Source of the DNA: Pseudomonas xantholysinigenes
GTDB lineage: Bacteria > Pseudomonadota > Gammaproteobacteria > Pseudomonadales > Pseudomonadaceae
Reading direction: 5' to 3'
Assembly: GCF_014268885.2 (NCBI RefSeq)
Contig: NZ_CP077095.1
Location: forward strand, 2,671,501-2,735,500
DNA: 64,000 nucleotides
Positions 50,642-58,645 of the stretch are shown here, piece after piece. The stretch's first letter is position 1. Every line of letters begins with the position of its first letter. Below the pieces are notes generated by a model. The model searched no databases, was not told the origin of the DNA, and saw only the letters and a list, made by a program, of their open reading frames with translations. The position numbers were made by a program, and so were the translations under genes.

Positions 50642-51414
50642 GCGTGACGGATCCAGGTAATGCGTGGGTGATCGCCAATGGGATGCCGGTCGACCAGGGC
50701 GTGAACGCCAAATACCTCGGCCAGGCACTGTTCGGTCAGGACCTCGGCGGGCGTGCCGTGGTTGACCAGGCGACCCTGCTCGATCAGGTACAGCCGATCG
50801 CAGAAGGCCGCGGCCAGGTTGAGGTCATGGAAGCTGGCCAACAGGCCCAGGCCACTACCGCGCAGGTGCTGCAGCAATGCCAGTTGATGGCGTGGGTCGA
50901 GGTGGTTGGTGGGTTCGTCGAGAATCAGCAGGCGCGGCTGCTGGGCCAGCGCCCGGGCCAGCAGCACACGCTGCTTCTCGCCGCCGGACAAGCTGGCGAA
51001 CGCCTGCGTGGCGCGTTGCAGCAGGTTCAACTGGCGCATGGCAGCGTCCACTGGTGCGCCAGGGCCATCGCCGTCGAGCCAGCCCAGGTGCGGGGTGCGG
51101 CCCATGGCGACGACATCGCGCACGCTCAGGCCGAAGTCTTCGGGAAACTCCTGGAGCATCACCGCCACGCGCCGGGCCAGCCAGCGCGGTGGATGCCGCC
51201 AGATATCCTCGCCGTCGAGCAATACCCGGCCGCTGCGTGGCCGGCTGAAACGATAGGCGCAGCGCAGCAGGCTGGTCTTGCCACTGCCATTGGGGCCGAT
51301 CAGGCCGACGAATTCACCGGGGCGCACCTCGAGGTCGATCGCTGCCAGCAGGTCGGGCGCGCCGGGGGACGGCGACCAGTGCAGGTGTTCGAGGCGCAGG
51401 AGGGGCACAGGCAT
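50638..51414 (-). CDS. btuD: ABC transporter ATP-binding protein (probable BtuD)
   Basis: The 258-residue ATPase has Walker A GLIGPNGSGKTSLLR, Q-loop VMLQEFPEDF, signature LSGGEKQRVLLARAL, Walker B LLILDEPTNHLD and H-loop LLASFHDLN. It is of the FecE/BtuD size class. It is the first gene of the btuD-btuF-btuC operon, with the riboswitch 120 bp upstream. ATG at 51414 was chosen as the first ATG matching the family; upstream in-frame GTG starts would extend into the riboswitch expression platform. Confidence 0.87.
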   Translation of the reverse strand: MPVPLLRLEHLHWSPSPGAPDLLAAIDLEVRPGEFVGLIGPNGSGKTSLLRCAYRFSRPRSGRVLLDGEDIWRHPPRWLARRVAVMLQEFPEDFGLSVRDVVAMGRTPHLGWLDGDGPGAPVDAAMRQLNLLQRATQAFASLSGGEKQRVLLARALAQQPRLLILDEPTNHLDPRHQLALLQHLRGSGLGLLASFHDLNLAAAFCDRLYLIEQGRLVNHGTPAEVLTEQCLAEVFGVHALVDRHPIGDHPRITWIRHA

Positions 51415-51534
51415 GAACAGACACCAGGACGGGAGGAATGAACCCGACGGTGACGGTGGCTGGCAGCCGCGCAGGCGGCAGGGCGCCTGGCACACTCAGC
51501 GCACCCGCCCTCCGCGGGAATGGCCATGGGCGAA

Positions 51535-51715
51535 TCAGGCCGGTCTCCGGGCTTGCGAGGGTCGTCGGGCATTCACCTTCCCATGCTCGGGGCACAGTGG
51601 TCTGTCGAATGCCTGGCTCGCTTACCGTTGCGGGGGCAGCGCCGGACTTCCCGCCAGGGGCGAGGCACCGGCTTCCCGTTTAACCCCAGGCGCTGCGGCC
51701 TGGGACACCTGAAAG
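51535..51715 (-). promoter_or_regulatory. Cobalamin (B12) riboswitch
   Basis: On the minus strand the conserved parts appear in order: GGGAAGCCGGTGCC, then GTCCGGCGCTGCCCCCGCAACGG, TAAGCGAGCC, GACAGACCACTG-like core and AAGCCCGGAGACCGGCCTG, the B12 box. This is the classical AdoCbl riboswitch core. It sits about 120 bp upstream of the btuD-like gene; the intervening GCGGGAATGGCC and CCCGCCCTCCGCGGG segments are a possible expression platform. Binding would shut off uptake when B12 is sufficient. Confidence 0.93.
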
Positions 51716-51784
51716 CAGGGGCGCATCTGAGCATTTATGCCGGGGTGAGTCAATGCGCCGAGGTTCAGGGGCGTCTGCGCAGGT

Positions 51785-52414
51785 TCAATTGGCCAGCAGC
51801 CGCTCGTGGACCCAGCCTTGCGCGGTGAGCACCATAGCGCGGGTTTCTTCCAGGGGCTTGCTGGCACTGGCAAGCGCCTGGTCGAGGCCGGTGATCCCGG
51901 CCTGGATCGCGCTGTCGGCGGCCCAGGCTGGCAGCTCGTTGATCCGGTAACTGTAGGTGACCTGCGTTTGCCGGCGCCCCTGCTGTTCGCCGGGCACGCT
52001 GAAGCCCTTGATGGCGGTGACCTCGGCCTTGCCGAAGCACAGGCCGCCGATGTTCCCGGTCTTGCCCTGGCGAGCATCGGCCTTATAGTAGCGGCGGCCC
52101 TCGTCGGTGAGGTCGTAGGCGTAGTAGATGTCGGTGCGCGCCGGTTGCCACAGGCGCTCGGGGACTTCGGTGCGGCTGATCTCGCGTTCACTGACCACGC
52201 CGACCTGGGCCAGGGCATGCAAGGCCTTGTTGGTGCCCTCGACATCGAAGTCGCGGGTGCGGGTGGGAAAGGCGCTGATCACGAAGCAGTAGGGGTACTG
52301 GGTGTCGAGGTAGGCCTGGGCCGCCTGGCGCAGCTCGGCTTCGCTGGGCTGCTGGCCGTCCGAGCAGCCGACCAGGCTCGCCAGCAGGGCCGGGGCAATG
52401 AGCTTCCTGTCCAT
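51785..52414 (-). CDS. Hypothetical lipoprotein
   Basis: The 209-residue protein has signal MDRKLIAPALLASLVGCSDG, lipobox SLVGC. The mature protein has YLDTQYPYCFVISAFPT and GGLCFGKAEVTAIKGF, with two Cys that may bond, and a TYSYRINELPAWA strand. It resembles uncharacterised lipoproteins of pseudomonads and no function is assigned. It is a single gene, divergent from ppk2. Confidence 0.75.
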   Translation of the reverse strand: MDRKLIAPALLASLVGCSDGQQPSEAELRQAAQAYLDTQYPYCFVISAFPTRTRDFDVEGTNKALHALAQVGVVSEREISRTEVPERLWQPARTDIYYAYDLTDEGRRYYKADARQGKTGNIGGLCFGKAEVTAIKGFSVPGEQQGRRQTQVTYSYRINELPAWAADSAIQAGITGLDQALASASKPLEETRAMVLTAQGWVHERLLAN

Positions 52415-52638
52415 CGTAGGGCTTCCTTGAATTGCCGATCACGGGTAGGGCGCTGGGATTAGAACCCGCGCGGCAGAGCGTCCGCAATCGTGGCAAGACG
52501 ACATATCGACGGGCTTGTGCGGCGGTTGGCAGTTGGTGCCCGGCGCGCCACCGGTGACTGCCCGGCAATTTGCCCATGCTCATCCATACTGCTCTGATCC
52601 GCCCCGCGTCGTCGGGGCCTGACGGGGAGGAGCATGCG

Positions 52639-53460
52639 ATGGCCAAGAACGCCGGCAGCAAACGCAAGCGGGACAGCGCCGCGGAAAAACTCGGGCGCAA
52701 GCCCTATGACGCCGAGCTCAAGCGCCTGCACACCGAGCTGGTGAAGCTGCAGCAGTGGGTGGTCGCCAAGGGGCTCAAGGTGTGCATCGTCTTCGAGGGC
52801 CGCGATGGCGCTGGCAAAGGCGGCACGATCAAGGCCATCACCGAGCGGGTCAGCCCACGGGTGTTCCGCGTGGTGGCGCTGCCAGCACCGACCGAGCGGG
52901 AAAAGACCCAAATGTACGCCCAGCGCTACCTGACCCACCTGCCGGCGGCCGGCGAGGTGGTGATCTTCGATCGCAGTTGGTACAACCGCGCCGGGGTCGA
53001 GCGGGTCATGGGGTTCTGCAGCGACGAGCAGGCGCGCAAGTTCCTCACCGTGGTGCCGATGTTCGAGCGGATGATGGTCGAGTCGGGGATCATCCTCATC
53101 AAGTACTGGCTTGAAGTCAGCGCCCAGGAGCAGACCCGCCGCCTGCAGGACCGTATCAACGACGGGCGCAAGCTGTGGAAGCTGTCGCCGATGGACGTCA
53201 AGTCGTACACCCGCTGGGACGACTACACCCGCGCCCGCGACGACATGTTCGCGGCCTCCGACTCGTCCTGGGCGCCTTGGTACATGGCCCGCTCGGAAGA
53301 CAAGCGCAAGGCGCGGTTGAACATCATCAGCCATCTGCTGCAGCAGATCCCCTACAAGGACCTCAGCCACGAACACCAGGTGGCGCTGCCCAAGCGCGGC
53401 AAGATCGGCAAGTACAAGGCCCAGCCTTACCCGTTCAAGATGGTCGCCGAGCGGTTTTGA
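52639..53460 (+). CDS. ppk2: Polyphosphate kinase 2
   Basis: The 273-residue PPK2-family kinase has Walker A VFEGRDGAGKGGTIKAI, VALPAPTEREKTQMY, and the second motif IFDRSWYNRAGVERVMGF; then LEVSAQEQTRRLQDRI and YTRWDDYTRARDDM of the lid. It uses inorganic polyphosphate to phosphorylate nucleoside diphosphates (GDP or ADP). GGGGAGGAGC precedes the ATG at 52639, so an upstream ATG is not used. The length is the single-domain class I size. It is a single gene, tail to tail with the operon at 53462-57314. Confidence 0.93.
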   Translation: MAKNAGSKRKRDSAAEKLGRKPYDAELKRLHTELVKLQQWVVAKGLKVCIVFEGRDGAGKGGTIKAITERVSPRVFRVVALPAPTEREKTQMYAQRYLTHLPAAGEVVIFDRSWYNRAGVERVMGFCSDEQARKFLTVVPMFERMMVESGIILIKYWLEVSAQEQTRRLQDRINDGRKLWKLSPMDVKSYTRWDDYTRARDDMFAASDSSWAPWYMARSEDKRKARLNIISHLLQQIPYKDLSHEHQVALPKRGKIGKYKAQPYPFKMVAERF

Positions 53461-53461
53461 A

Positions 53462-54535
53462 TCATAGGTAGTGGGCGTTGATGTATGCGCTGATCTGGCG
53501 GCCGGCAGACTCGGAATATTCAAACGTCAGCTGGCCATCGGTGACACGGTACTCGATGGGCGGCGTTTGCGAGCGAACGATGATCGAGGCCAATGCAGCG
53601 CCGCCGTGCTTGAAGTTGTCGACGAAAACGAAACACCCCCAGTTGATGTCTTCCTGCATCGACGGATCGCCCTTGCGCGCCGAGGGGTGGGCAAAAGGCG
53701 GAATTTCGATGTGGTCGTGGCGTGTGACCTCGTCCTCTTCAGCGCTCTTGGGCACGATGGCTTCGTACTTGAGGGTGTCGCCGCAGTAGGTTTGCGCGAT
53801 GATCAGTTTGGGATTGCCGACCCGCAGAGTTCTCGACATCGGGTTGATGCTGATATCCAGGAACACGAAGTTCGCGCTGAGCTTATGGAAGCGGCCATCG
53901 TAGAACACGGCCATTTCATACCCGCCGCCAAAGAACTCGAGCAGGCTGTCAGCGCTGTCGCCCTTCCTGAACTCCGCATTTAGCAGATGGGCGACCTGGG
54001 TCAAGGCTATGGAGGCCGCATAGGCCGAGATTTCATCTTCGCCAGGCGGCGCTGGGGCAATGCTCTGCATGATCGGCGCGAAGTCATGCACGACCGAGGC
54101 GCCAGATCCACCGCAGTGCACCTCGCCGAGGATGGGGCACTCGAACTGCTCGCAACCAATGCTGAAAGTATGCAGTTGGTCTTCTTCAAGGATGGCGCCG
54201 GCAAGCTGCAGTTCGTGTGTGCCAAGCTTGTCGAACAGCTTTTTCATGACGTCCCGGGTAATGCGGATTCTGCCGGACAACCTGCGCAAGCGTGTGATGA
54301 AGTGCCTGGCCTGTAGCTGGCTGTCTGCCCATGCCAGCGCACAGTAGTCAGTGATGATGCAGACCTTTTGCGAGGACTTGTTGATTGCCCAGCTGCCTGA
54401 AAAAAAATTGGAAACGTTGCCCAGGGTTGGCAATACGGTCTGAGGCGGTCCCGCTTCTCCCACTGGCCCGTTGATGAGCGTATCGGCGATGACGATGGCG
54501 CAGCCGGCAGGGTTGTAGGAAGCAATGACGGTCAT
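53462..54535 (-). CDS. Uncharacterised protein with an Ntn-hydrolase-like N-terminus
   Basis: The 357-residue protein is not assigned to a named family. Removal of Met1 would expose Thr2: TVIASYNPAGCAIVIADTLIN parallels the start of HslV/proteasome-type subunits (T-x-[IV]-[VA] ... G-x-x-[IV]-A-x-D). About 45 residues on, QKVCIITDYCALAWADSQLQARHFITRLRRL matches the next proteasome segment, where Asp and helix 1 lie, and GGSGASVV follows near the middle. The C-terminal 150 residues are unlike anything I know. It lies 11 bp downstream of the hlyD-like gene, as the third gene of an export operon. Catalysis is a hypothesis. Confidence 0.6.
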   Translation of the reverse strand: MTVIASYNPAGCAIVIADTLINGPVGEAGPPQTVLPTLGNVSNFFSGSWAINKSSQKVCIITDYCALAWADSQLQARHFITRLRRLSGRIRITRDVMKKLFDKLGTHELQLAGAILEEDQLHTFSIGCEQFECPILGEVHCGGSGASVVHDFAPIMQSIAPAPPGEDEISAYAASIALTQVAHLLNAEFRKGDSADSLLEFFGGGYEMAVFYDGRFHKLSANFVFLDISINPMSRTLRVGNPKLIIAQTYCGDTLKYEAIVPKSAEEDEVTRHDHIEIPPFAHPSARKGDPSMQEDINWGCFVFVDNFKHGGAALASIIVRSQTPPIEYRVTDGQLTFEYSESAGRQISAYINAHYL

Positions 54536-54546
54536 GCGGATGGTCC

Positions 54547-55689
54547 TTATTTGTCAACGACGGTTGGACGAGTATCGATGCTCACCACCACCGACATGCC
54601 CGGCCGCAGGCGTCGGGCATCGGCCTGGTCGGTGTCGACGAGGATGCGCACCGGAATGCGCTGGGCGATCTTGACGAAGTTGCCGGTGGCGTTGTCGCTT
54701 TGCAGCAGGGCGAATTCGGAGCCGGTGGCCGGCGAGATCTGTTGCACATGGCCGCGCAGCTTGAGGTGGTTGAGCGCGTCGACGGTGAAGGTCGCCGGCT
54801 GGCCGATGCGCACGTTGGCCATCTGCGTCTCCTTCATGTTGGCGATCACCCACAGGGTGTCTGGCACCAGCGCCATCAGCTGCGCGCCGGGGTTGACGTA
54901 GGCACCCAGGCGGGTGCCGATCTGGCCCAGCTGGCCGTCGCGCGGGGCCTTGACCCGGGTGTTGTCCAGGTCGATGCGGGCTAGCTCGACGGCTGCCTTG
55001 GCGTTTTCCACCGAAGCTTCGAGGGCCGCGCGATTGACGATCACCGTCTCGCGGTCCTGGCGGGCGATTTCCAGCGCAGCCTTGGCTTGGGCCACGCTGG
55101 CGATGGCGGCGGCATGGCTGGCGCGGCTCAGGTCAAGTTCGCGGCGCGACACCGACCCATCGCTGACCAGCGCCTGGTTACGCTGCAGATCGGCGCGGGC
55201 CTTGGCGGCCTGGGCCGTGGCGTCGCTGATGGCGGCCTGGCGCTGGGCGATGGTGGCTTCGGCGCTGTTGCGCTGCTGCAGGTTGTTGGCCAGCGCCGCC
55301 TGCTGTTGCTTGAGCTGGGCGATGGACTGGGCCAGGCGCTGGGTGTAGATGCGGTCGTCCAGGCGTACCAGCAGGTCGCCTTGCTTGACGAACTGGAAGT
55401 CGTGTACCGGCACCTCGACAATGTAGCCCCCCAGCTGCGGGCCGATGATGGTCACCTGGCCGCGCACCAGGGCGTTCTCGGTGCTTTCGATGGCGCTGCT
55501 GAATGGCGGCAGGCGCCAGGCGTAGAGCACCAGCAGGATGCCGGCCAGGGCCACGGTGGCGAAGCTCAGCGACGACAGCAGGCGCACTCGCCGGGTGCGC
55601 ACGGCATCGCTCGGCTGGCTGGGCGGCACGCTGCCCTCGGGGGTCTCGGCGATAGCGGTGGTGGTAGTGGTTGGCGTTTCCTGGGTCAT
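54547..55689 (-). CDS. HlyD/EmrA-family membrane fusion protein
   Basis: The 380-residue adaptor has one N-terminal helix at about 38-58 (SFATVALAGILLVLYAW), a biotinyl-lipoyl half-motif (VRGQVTIIGPQLGGYIVEVPVHDFQFVKQGDLLVRLD), a long coiled-coil hairpin (about 115-225, AQSIAQLKQQQAALANNLQQRNSAEATIAQRQ), and a closing VKAPRDGQLGQIGTRLGAYV. It links the MFS pump to an outer-membrane channel. The stop/start overlap with the MFS gene is ATGA (55686-55689). Confidence 0.92.
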   Translation of the reverse strand: MTQETPTTTTTAIAETPEGSVPPSQPSDAVRTRRVRLLSSLSFATVALAGILLVLYAWRLPPFSSAIESTENALVRGQVTIIGPQLGGYIVEVPVHDFQFVKQGDLLVRLDDRIYTQRLAQSIAQLKQQQAALANNLQQRNSAEATIAQRQAAISDATAQAAKARADLQRNQALVSDGSVSRRELDLSRASHAAAIASVAQAKAALEIARQDRETVIVNRAALEASVENAKAAVELARIDLDNTRVKAPRDGQLGQIGTRLGAYVNPGAQLMALVPDTLWVIANMKETQMANVRIGQPATFTVDALNHLKLRGHVQQISPATGSEFALLQSDNATGNFVKIAQRIPVRILVDTDQADARRLRPGMSVVVSIDTRPTVVDK

Positions 55690-57314
55690 CGGGTCGAGGC
55701 ACCGCTGGTGGCGTTGAGGTAGCGCAGGTAAAGGCTGCGAATGAAGATCCAGATCATGGTCAGGATAGCGATCACCCCGATCAGCATGAACACATCGTTG
55801 TAGGCCAGCACGTTGGCCTCGCGGGTCGCGGCGTTGGCCAGCAGGCGCATGCCCACTTCGTTGCGCTGCGCCGGGTCGACGATCACCCCGGCATAACTGG
55901 CGCCGCCACCCTGGACCCGCGCGCCGACCAACGGCTCAAGGGCGCTGAGCTGGTCGACCAGGGTGCTGGAATGGAATTTCTCGCGCAGGGTCTGGAAGGT
56001 GCCCAGCAGCGCCGAGCCGATCAGCCCGCCGAGGTTGTTGCAGATACCGAACAGCACCGAGAAACTCACCAGGTTGCGCGGATTGGCCCGCACATGGCCG
56101 ATGCCCAGGGCCATCGACGGGCCGAAGAAGAACGTACTGCCGAAGGCCAGCAGGAACTGGCTCAGGTACATCTGCGCCGGACGGGTGAGGTTGCTCGAGC
56201 TGCTGTCCATGAAGGCGCCTGCGGCCATCGCCGCCAACGAGATGAACAGCGGCAGGACCAGGTGGTTGGGGTTGATGGTCAGGGCGCTGGTGGCAAGCCC
56301 GGCGATGGCGCCCAGCAGCATGATCGCGTACAGCGTGCGCATCTGCTCGCTGCCCATGTTCAGCGCCTGCAGAAAACCCACCGCGCCGGTGGATTGCTCG
56401 GAGGTGACCATGCGGATCAGGATCACGCACAGGGCCAGGCGGACGATCGCGCCGCTGCCCAGCCAGCGGGTCATCAGCAACGGGTTGCTGCGGTTGTGCT
56501 CGATGGCCAGGCCCGAGAAGATCAAGGCAATGGCGCCCGCCAGCGCCACGCCGATCCAGGGCGCGTCCAGCCACCAGTCGATGCGCCCGAGCGACAGCGC
56601 CGCGCAGAGCAGGGCGGTGCCACTGGCCATCAGCGAGAAGGTCAGGAAGTCCAGGGGTTCGAAGGTCTTGAAGCGGTCGCCGGGGGGCAGCTTGAGCAAC
56701 AGCACGCAACCCAGCGCGGCCAGCGCCAGGCCCAACTCGAACAGGTACAGCCCGCGCCATTCGGCGATCTGCAGCAAGTCCTCGGAGAAAATCCGCGCCA
56801 ACGGCACCGCCAACTGCGAGGCGCCCAGCCCCAGCACCATGGCCTTGAGCCGCCACTGGGCGGGGAAAGCCTGGATCATGTAGTACAGCCCCAGCGAGCT
56901 GAGCGCGGCACCGACCATGCCATGGGCGGCGCGCACGGCGATGGCCGAATTGAGGTCGTTGACGAACAGGTGAGCGAAGGTGACCAGGGCGTAGAGCACC
57001 AGGAATACTTCGGTAAAGGCGCGCAGGCCGAACTGCTGGCGGAATTTCACCAGCAGCAGGTTCATCGACACGTTGGTCATCACGAACGCGGCCGGCAGCC
57101 AGGCCATCTCTGCGCTGGTGGCACCCAAGGCCCCTTGCAGGAACGGCAAGTTGGCCACCACCAGCGCGTTGCCCAGGCCGCCGGTGATGGCCACCAGCAG
57201 GCCGACCACGCCGAACGCCAGGCGCTTGGCCGGCGCGTGCAGGGGCGTCGACGGCGAGCCGGGCAGGCTGGGTTTTTCGTGGGGCTGCCACTGACGAGGG
57301 GCGTATTTGTCCAT
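55686..57314 (-). CDS. MFS transporter, DHA2 (EmrB-like) family
   Basis: The 542-residue pump has about 14 helices. It includes AFGVVGLLVAITGGLGNALVVANLPFLQGALG (helix 1, lacking the usual D of EmrB), MAWLPAAFVMTNVSMNLLL, a motif C-like region around AVRAAHGMVGAALSSL, and a C-terminal periplasmic loop with REKFHSSTLVDQLSALEPL. With the HlyD-like gene it forms a two-part drug or metabolite exporter. It is the first gene of the operon; the start at 57314 is used. Confidence 0.9.
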   Translation of the reverse strand: MDKYAPRQWQPHEKPSLPGSPSTPLHAPAKRLAFGVVGLLVAITGGLGNALVVANLPFLQGALGATSAEMAWLPAAFVMTNVSMNLLLVKFRQQFGLRAFTEVFLVLYALVTFAHLFVNDLNSAIAVRAAHGMVGAALSSLGLYYMIQAFPAQWRLKAMVLGLGASQLAVPLARIFSEDLLQIAEWRGLYLFELGLALAALGCVLLLKLPPGDRFKTFEPLDFLTFSLMASGTALLCAALSLGRIDWWLDAPWIGVALAGAIALIFSGLAIEHNRSNPLLMTRWLGSGAIVRLALCVILIRMVTSEQSTGAVGFLQALNMGSEQMRTLYAIMLLGAIAGLATSALTINPNHLVLPLFISLAAMAAGAFMDSSSSNLTRPAQMYLSQFLLAFGSTFFFGPSMALGIGHVRANPRNLVSFSVLFGICNNLGGLIGSALLGTFQTLREKFHSSTLVDQLSALEPLVGARVQGGGASYAGVIVDPAQRNEVGMRLLANAATREANVLAYNDVFMLIGVIAILTMIWIFIRSLYLRYLNATSGASTR

Positions 57315-57379
57315 CGGGTTGTCCGTTACCGCAGGTCAGCTGACTGTACGTGAGTGGTGGGGGCCTTGGAAACCGTGGC

Positions 57380-57889
57380 TTACAGGGTAAGTGACAAGCG
57401 CATTGCGCAGCGGTTTTCCAGGCCGTGGGCGCGCTCCTCGGCCAGCACGGCCAACAGGCGTGGGTCGAGGTTGGCGACGGGCTGCGAGATAAAGCCATAG
57501 CGCTGGTAGAACGGGGCGTTCCACGGCACGTCGGCGAAGGTGGTCAGGGTCAGCCAAGCCAGGCCGCGTTGGCGGGCGGCCTGGGTCGCCTGGTCGAGCA
57601 GGCGTCGGCCCAGGCCTTGGCCCTGGGCCTGGTGGCTTACCGACAGTTCGTTGATGTGCAGGGCGTCGGCGGCGACCGTTGCACAGAGAAAGCCTGCCGG
57701 GTGGTCGTGTGCATCCACCGCGACCCAACTGGTGCCGGCGATGGCGAATGCCAGGTGGTCGGCCTCGGTCATGACTTCGCTGTCGGCCAGCCAGGCCAGC
57801 GACGGCAACTGCCGAAAGGCCTGGGCGGCGGAGCGCTCGACAGCGGGCAGCAGGGAGACGTCGCGGGCGAGGGTGGGACGGATGTGCAT
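57380..57889 (-). CDS. GNAT family N-acetyltransferase
   Basis: The 169-residue acetyltransferase begins MHIRPTLARDVSLLPAVERSAAQAF and has ADALHINELSVSHQAQGQGLGRRLLDQATQAARQRG, whose Q-x-x-G-x-[GA] P-loop binds acetyl-CoA, and NAPFYQRYGFIS at the end. The substrate is unknown. The start at 57889 begins the fold; the 204 bp of open frame upstream cover a REP pair and the Zur-like box and are not coding. Confidence 0.87.
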   Translation of the reverse strand: MHIRPTLARDVSLLPAVERSAAQAFRQLPSLAWLADSEVMTEADHLAFAIAGTSWVAVDAHDHPAGFLCATVAADALHINELSVSHQAQGQGLGRRLLDQATQAARQRGLAWLTLTTFADVPWNAPFYQRYGFISQPVANLDPRLLAVLAEERAHGLENRCAMRLSLTL

Positions 57890-57919
57890 GGTAAAGGCCT
57901 GGCGGTTGTGAAACTCGAC

Positions 57920-57985
57920 GGTAGGAGCCAGCTTGCTGGCGAACCAGGCAACAGGGTGAATGGCACCGGCCATGCCGGCTCCTGC
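57920..57985. repeat. REP-like inverted element
   Basis: GGTAGGAGCCAGCTTGCTGGC on the left and GCCGGCATGGCCGGT/GGCTCCTGC elements on the right form an imperfect inverted REP pair in the gap between the GNAT gene and the zinc-module promoter. Confidence 0.7.
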
Positions 57986-58027
57986 AAAAGGCCGAGTTTG
58001 CCAGATCCTTCTGCAAAGGTGTTGCAA

Positions 58028-58051
58028 TGACATTGTTATAACGTAACATTT
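58028..58051. promoter_or_regulatory. Zur-like box upstream of the zinc-starvation module
   Basis: The core is TGTTA-TAACG-TAACA, with outer bases ATTGTTA/TAACATT, an inverted repeat with one mismatch that fits the Zur pattern GTTATA-N-TAAC. It lies 32 bp before the start of the gamma-carbonic-anhydrase gene and overlaps a TATAAC that could be the -10, so bound Zur would block the promoter. Confidence 0.75.
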
Positions 58052-58082
58052 AGACCTTTCCTCCCTCCCCAGGACCGCCCCC

Positions 58083-58643
58083 GTGATCCGCAAGAACCCC
58101 TCCGGCCACCTCCCCGAAATCGCCGAGTCCGCCTACATCGACCACACCGCCATCATCTGCGGCAAGGTGATCATCCATGACAATGTGTTCGTCGGCCCTT
58201 ACGCGGTGATCCGCGCCGACGAGGTGGACGCCAGCGGCGACATGCAGCCGATCGTGATCGGCGCCAACTCCAATATCCAGGATGGCGTGGTGATCCATTC
58301 CAAGTCCGGCGCCGCGGTACGCATCGGCCAGTACAGCTCGATCGCCCATCGCTCCATCGTGCATGGCCCGTGCGAGGTCGGCGACCGGGTGTTCATCGGT
58401 TTCAACAGCGTGCTGTTCAATTGCAAGGTCGGCGACGGCAGCGTGGTCCGGCACAACTCGGTGGTCGATGGCCGTGACCTGCCACCGCGCTTCTACGTGC
58501 CGCCCACCGAGCACATCGGCCCGCACACCGACCTAGCCAGCTACCCTCCGGTGAGTGTGTCGGCCTCGGAATTCTCCGAGGACGTGGCGCGCACCAACAT
58601 CGATCTGGTCCAGGGCTACAAGGCCCTGCAGAACGAGTTCTGA
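58083..58643 (+). CDS. Gamma-carbonic anhydrase-like hexapeptide-repeat protein
   Basis: The 186-residue left-handed beta-helix protein has repeated hexapeptides (AIICGKVIIHDNVFVGPYAVIRADEV, IQDGVVIHSKSGAAVRIGQYSSIAHRSIVHGPCEVGD, VFIGFNSVLFNCKVG). The His residues VIHS and AHRSIVH are placed as metal ligands of gamma-class carbonic anhydrases. Orthologues in P. aeruginosa (next to pyrQ, PA5540-PA5541) are de-repressed under zinc limitation. Start codon is GTG. It is the first gene of a unit with pyrC2, whose ATG follows 2 bp after its stop. Confidence 0.83.
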   Translation: MIRKNPSGHLPEIAESAYIDHTAIICGKVIIHDNVFVGPYAVIRADEVDASGDMQPIVIGANSNIQDGVVIHSKSGAAVRIGQYSSIAHRSIVHGPCEVGDRVFIGFNSVLFNCKVGDGSVVRHNSVVDGRDLPPRFYVPPTEHIGPHTDLASYPPVSVSASEFSEDVARTNIDLVQGYKALQNEF

Positions 58644-58645
58644 TC

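Noticed and set aside
51438..51828. Plus-strand small frames in the riboswitch region
   Set aside because: They are shadows of the structured RNA on the minus strand with no ribosome site or family.
57380..58093. N-terminally extended GNAT protein of 237 residues
   Set aside because: The extra 68 codons run over a REP element and the Zur-like box; the GNAT fold starts at 57889.
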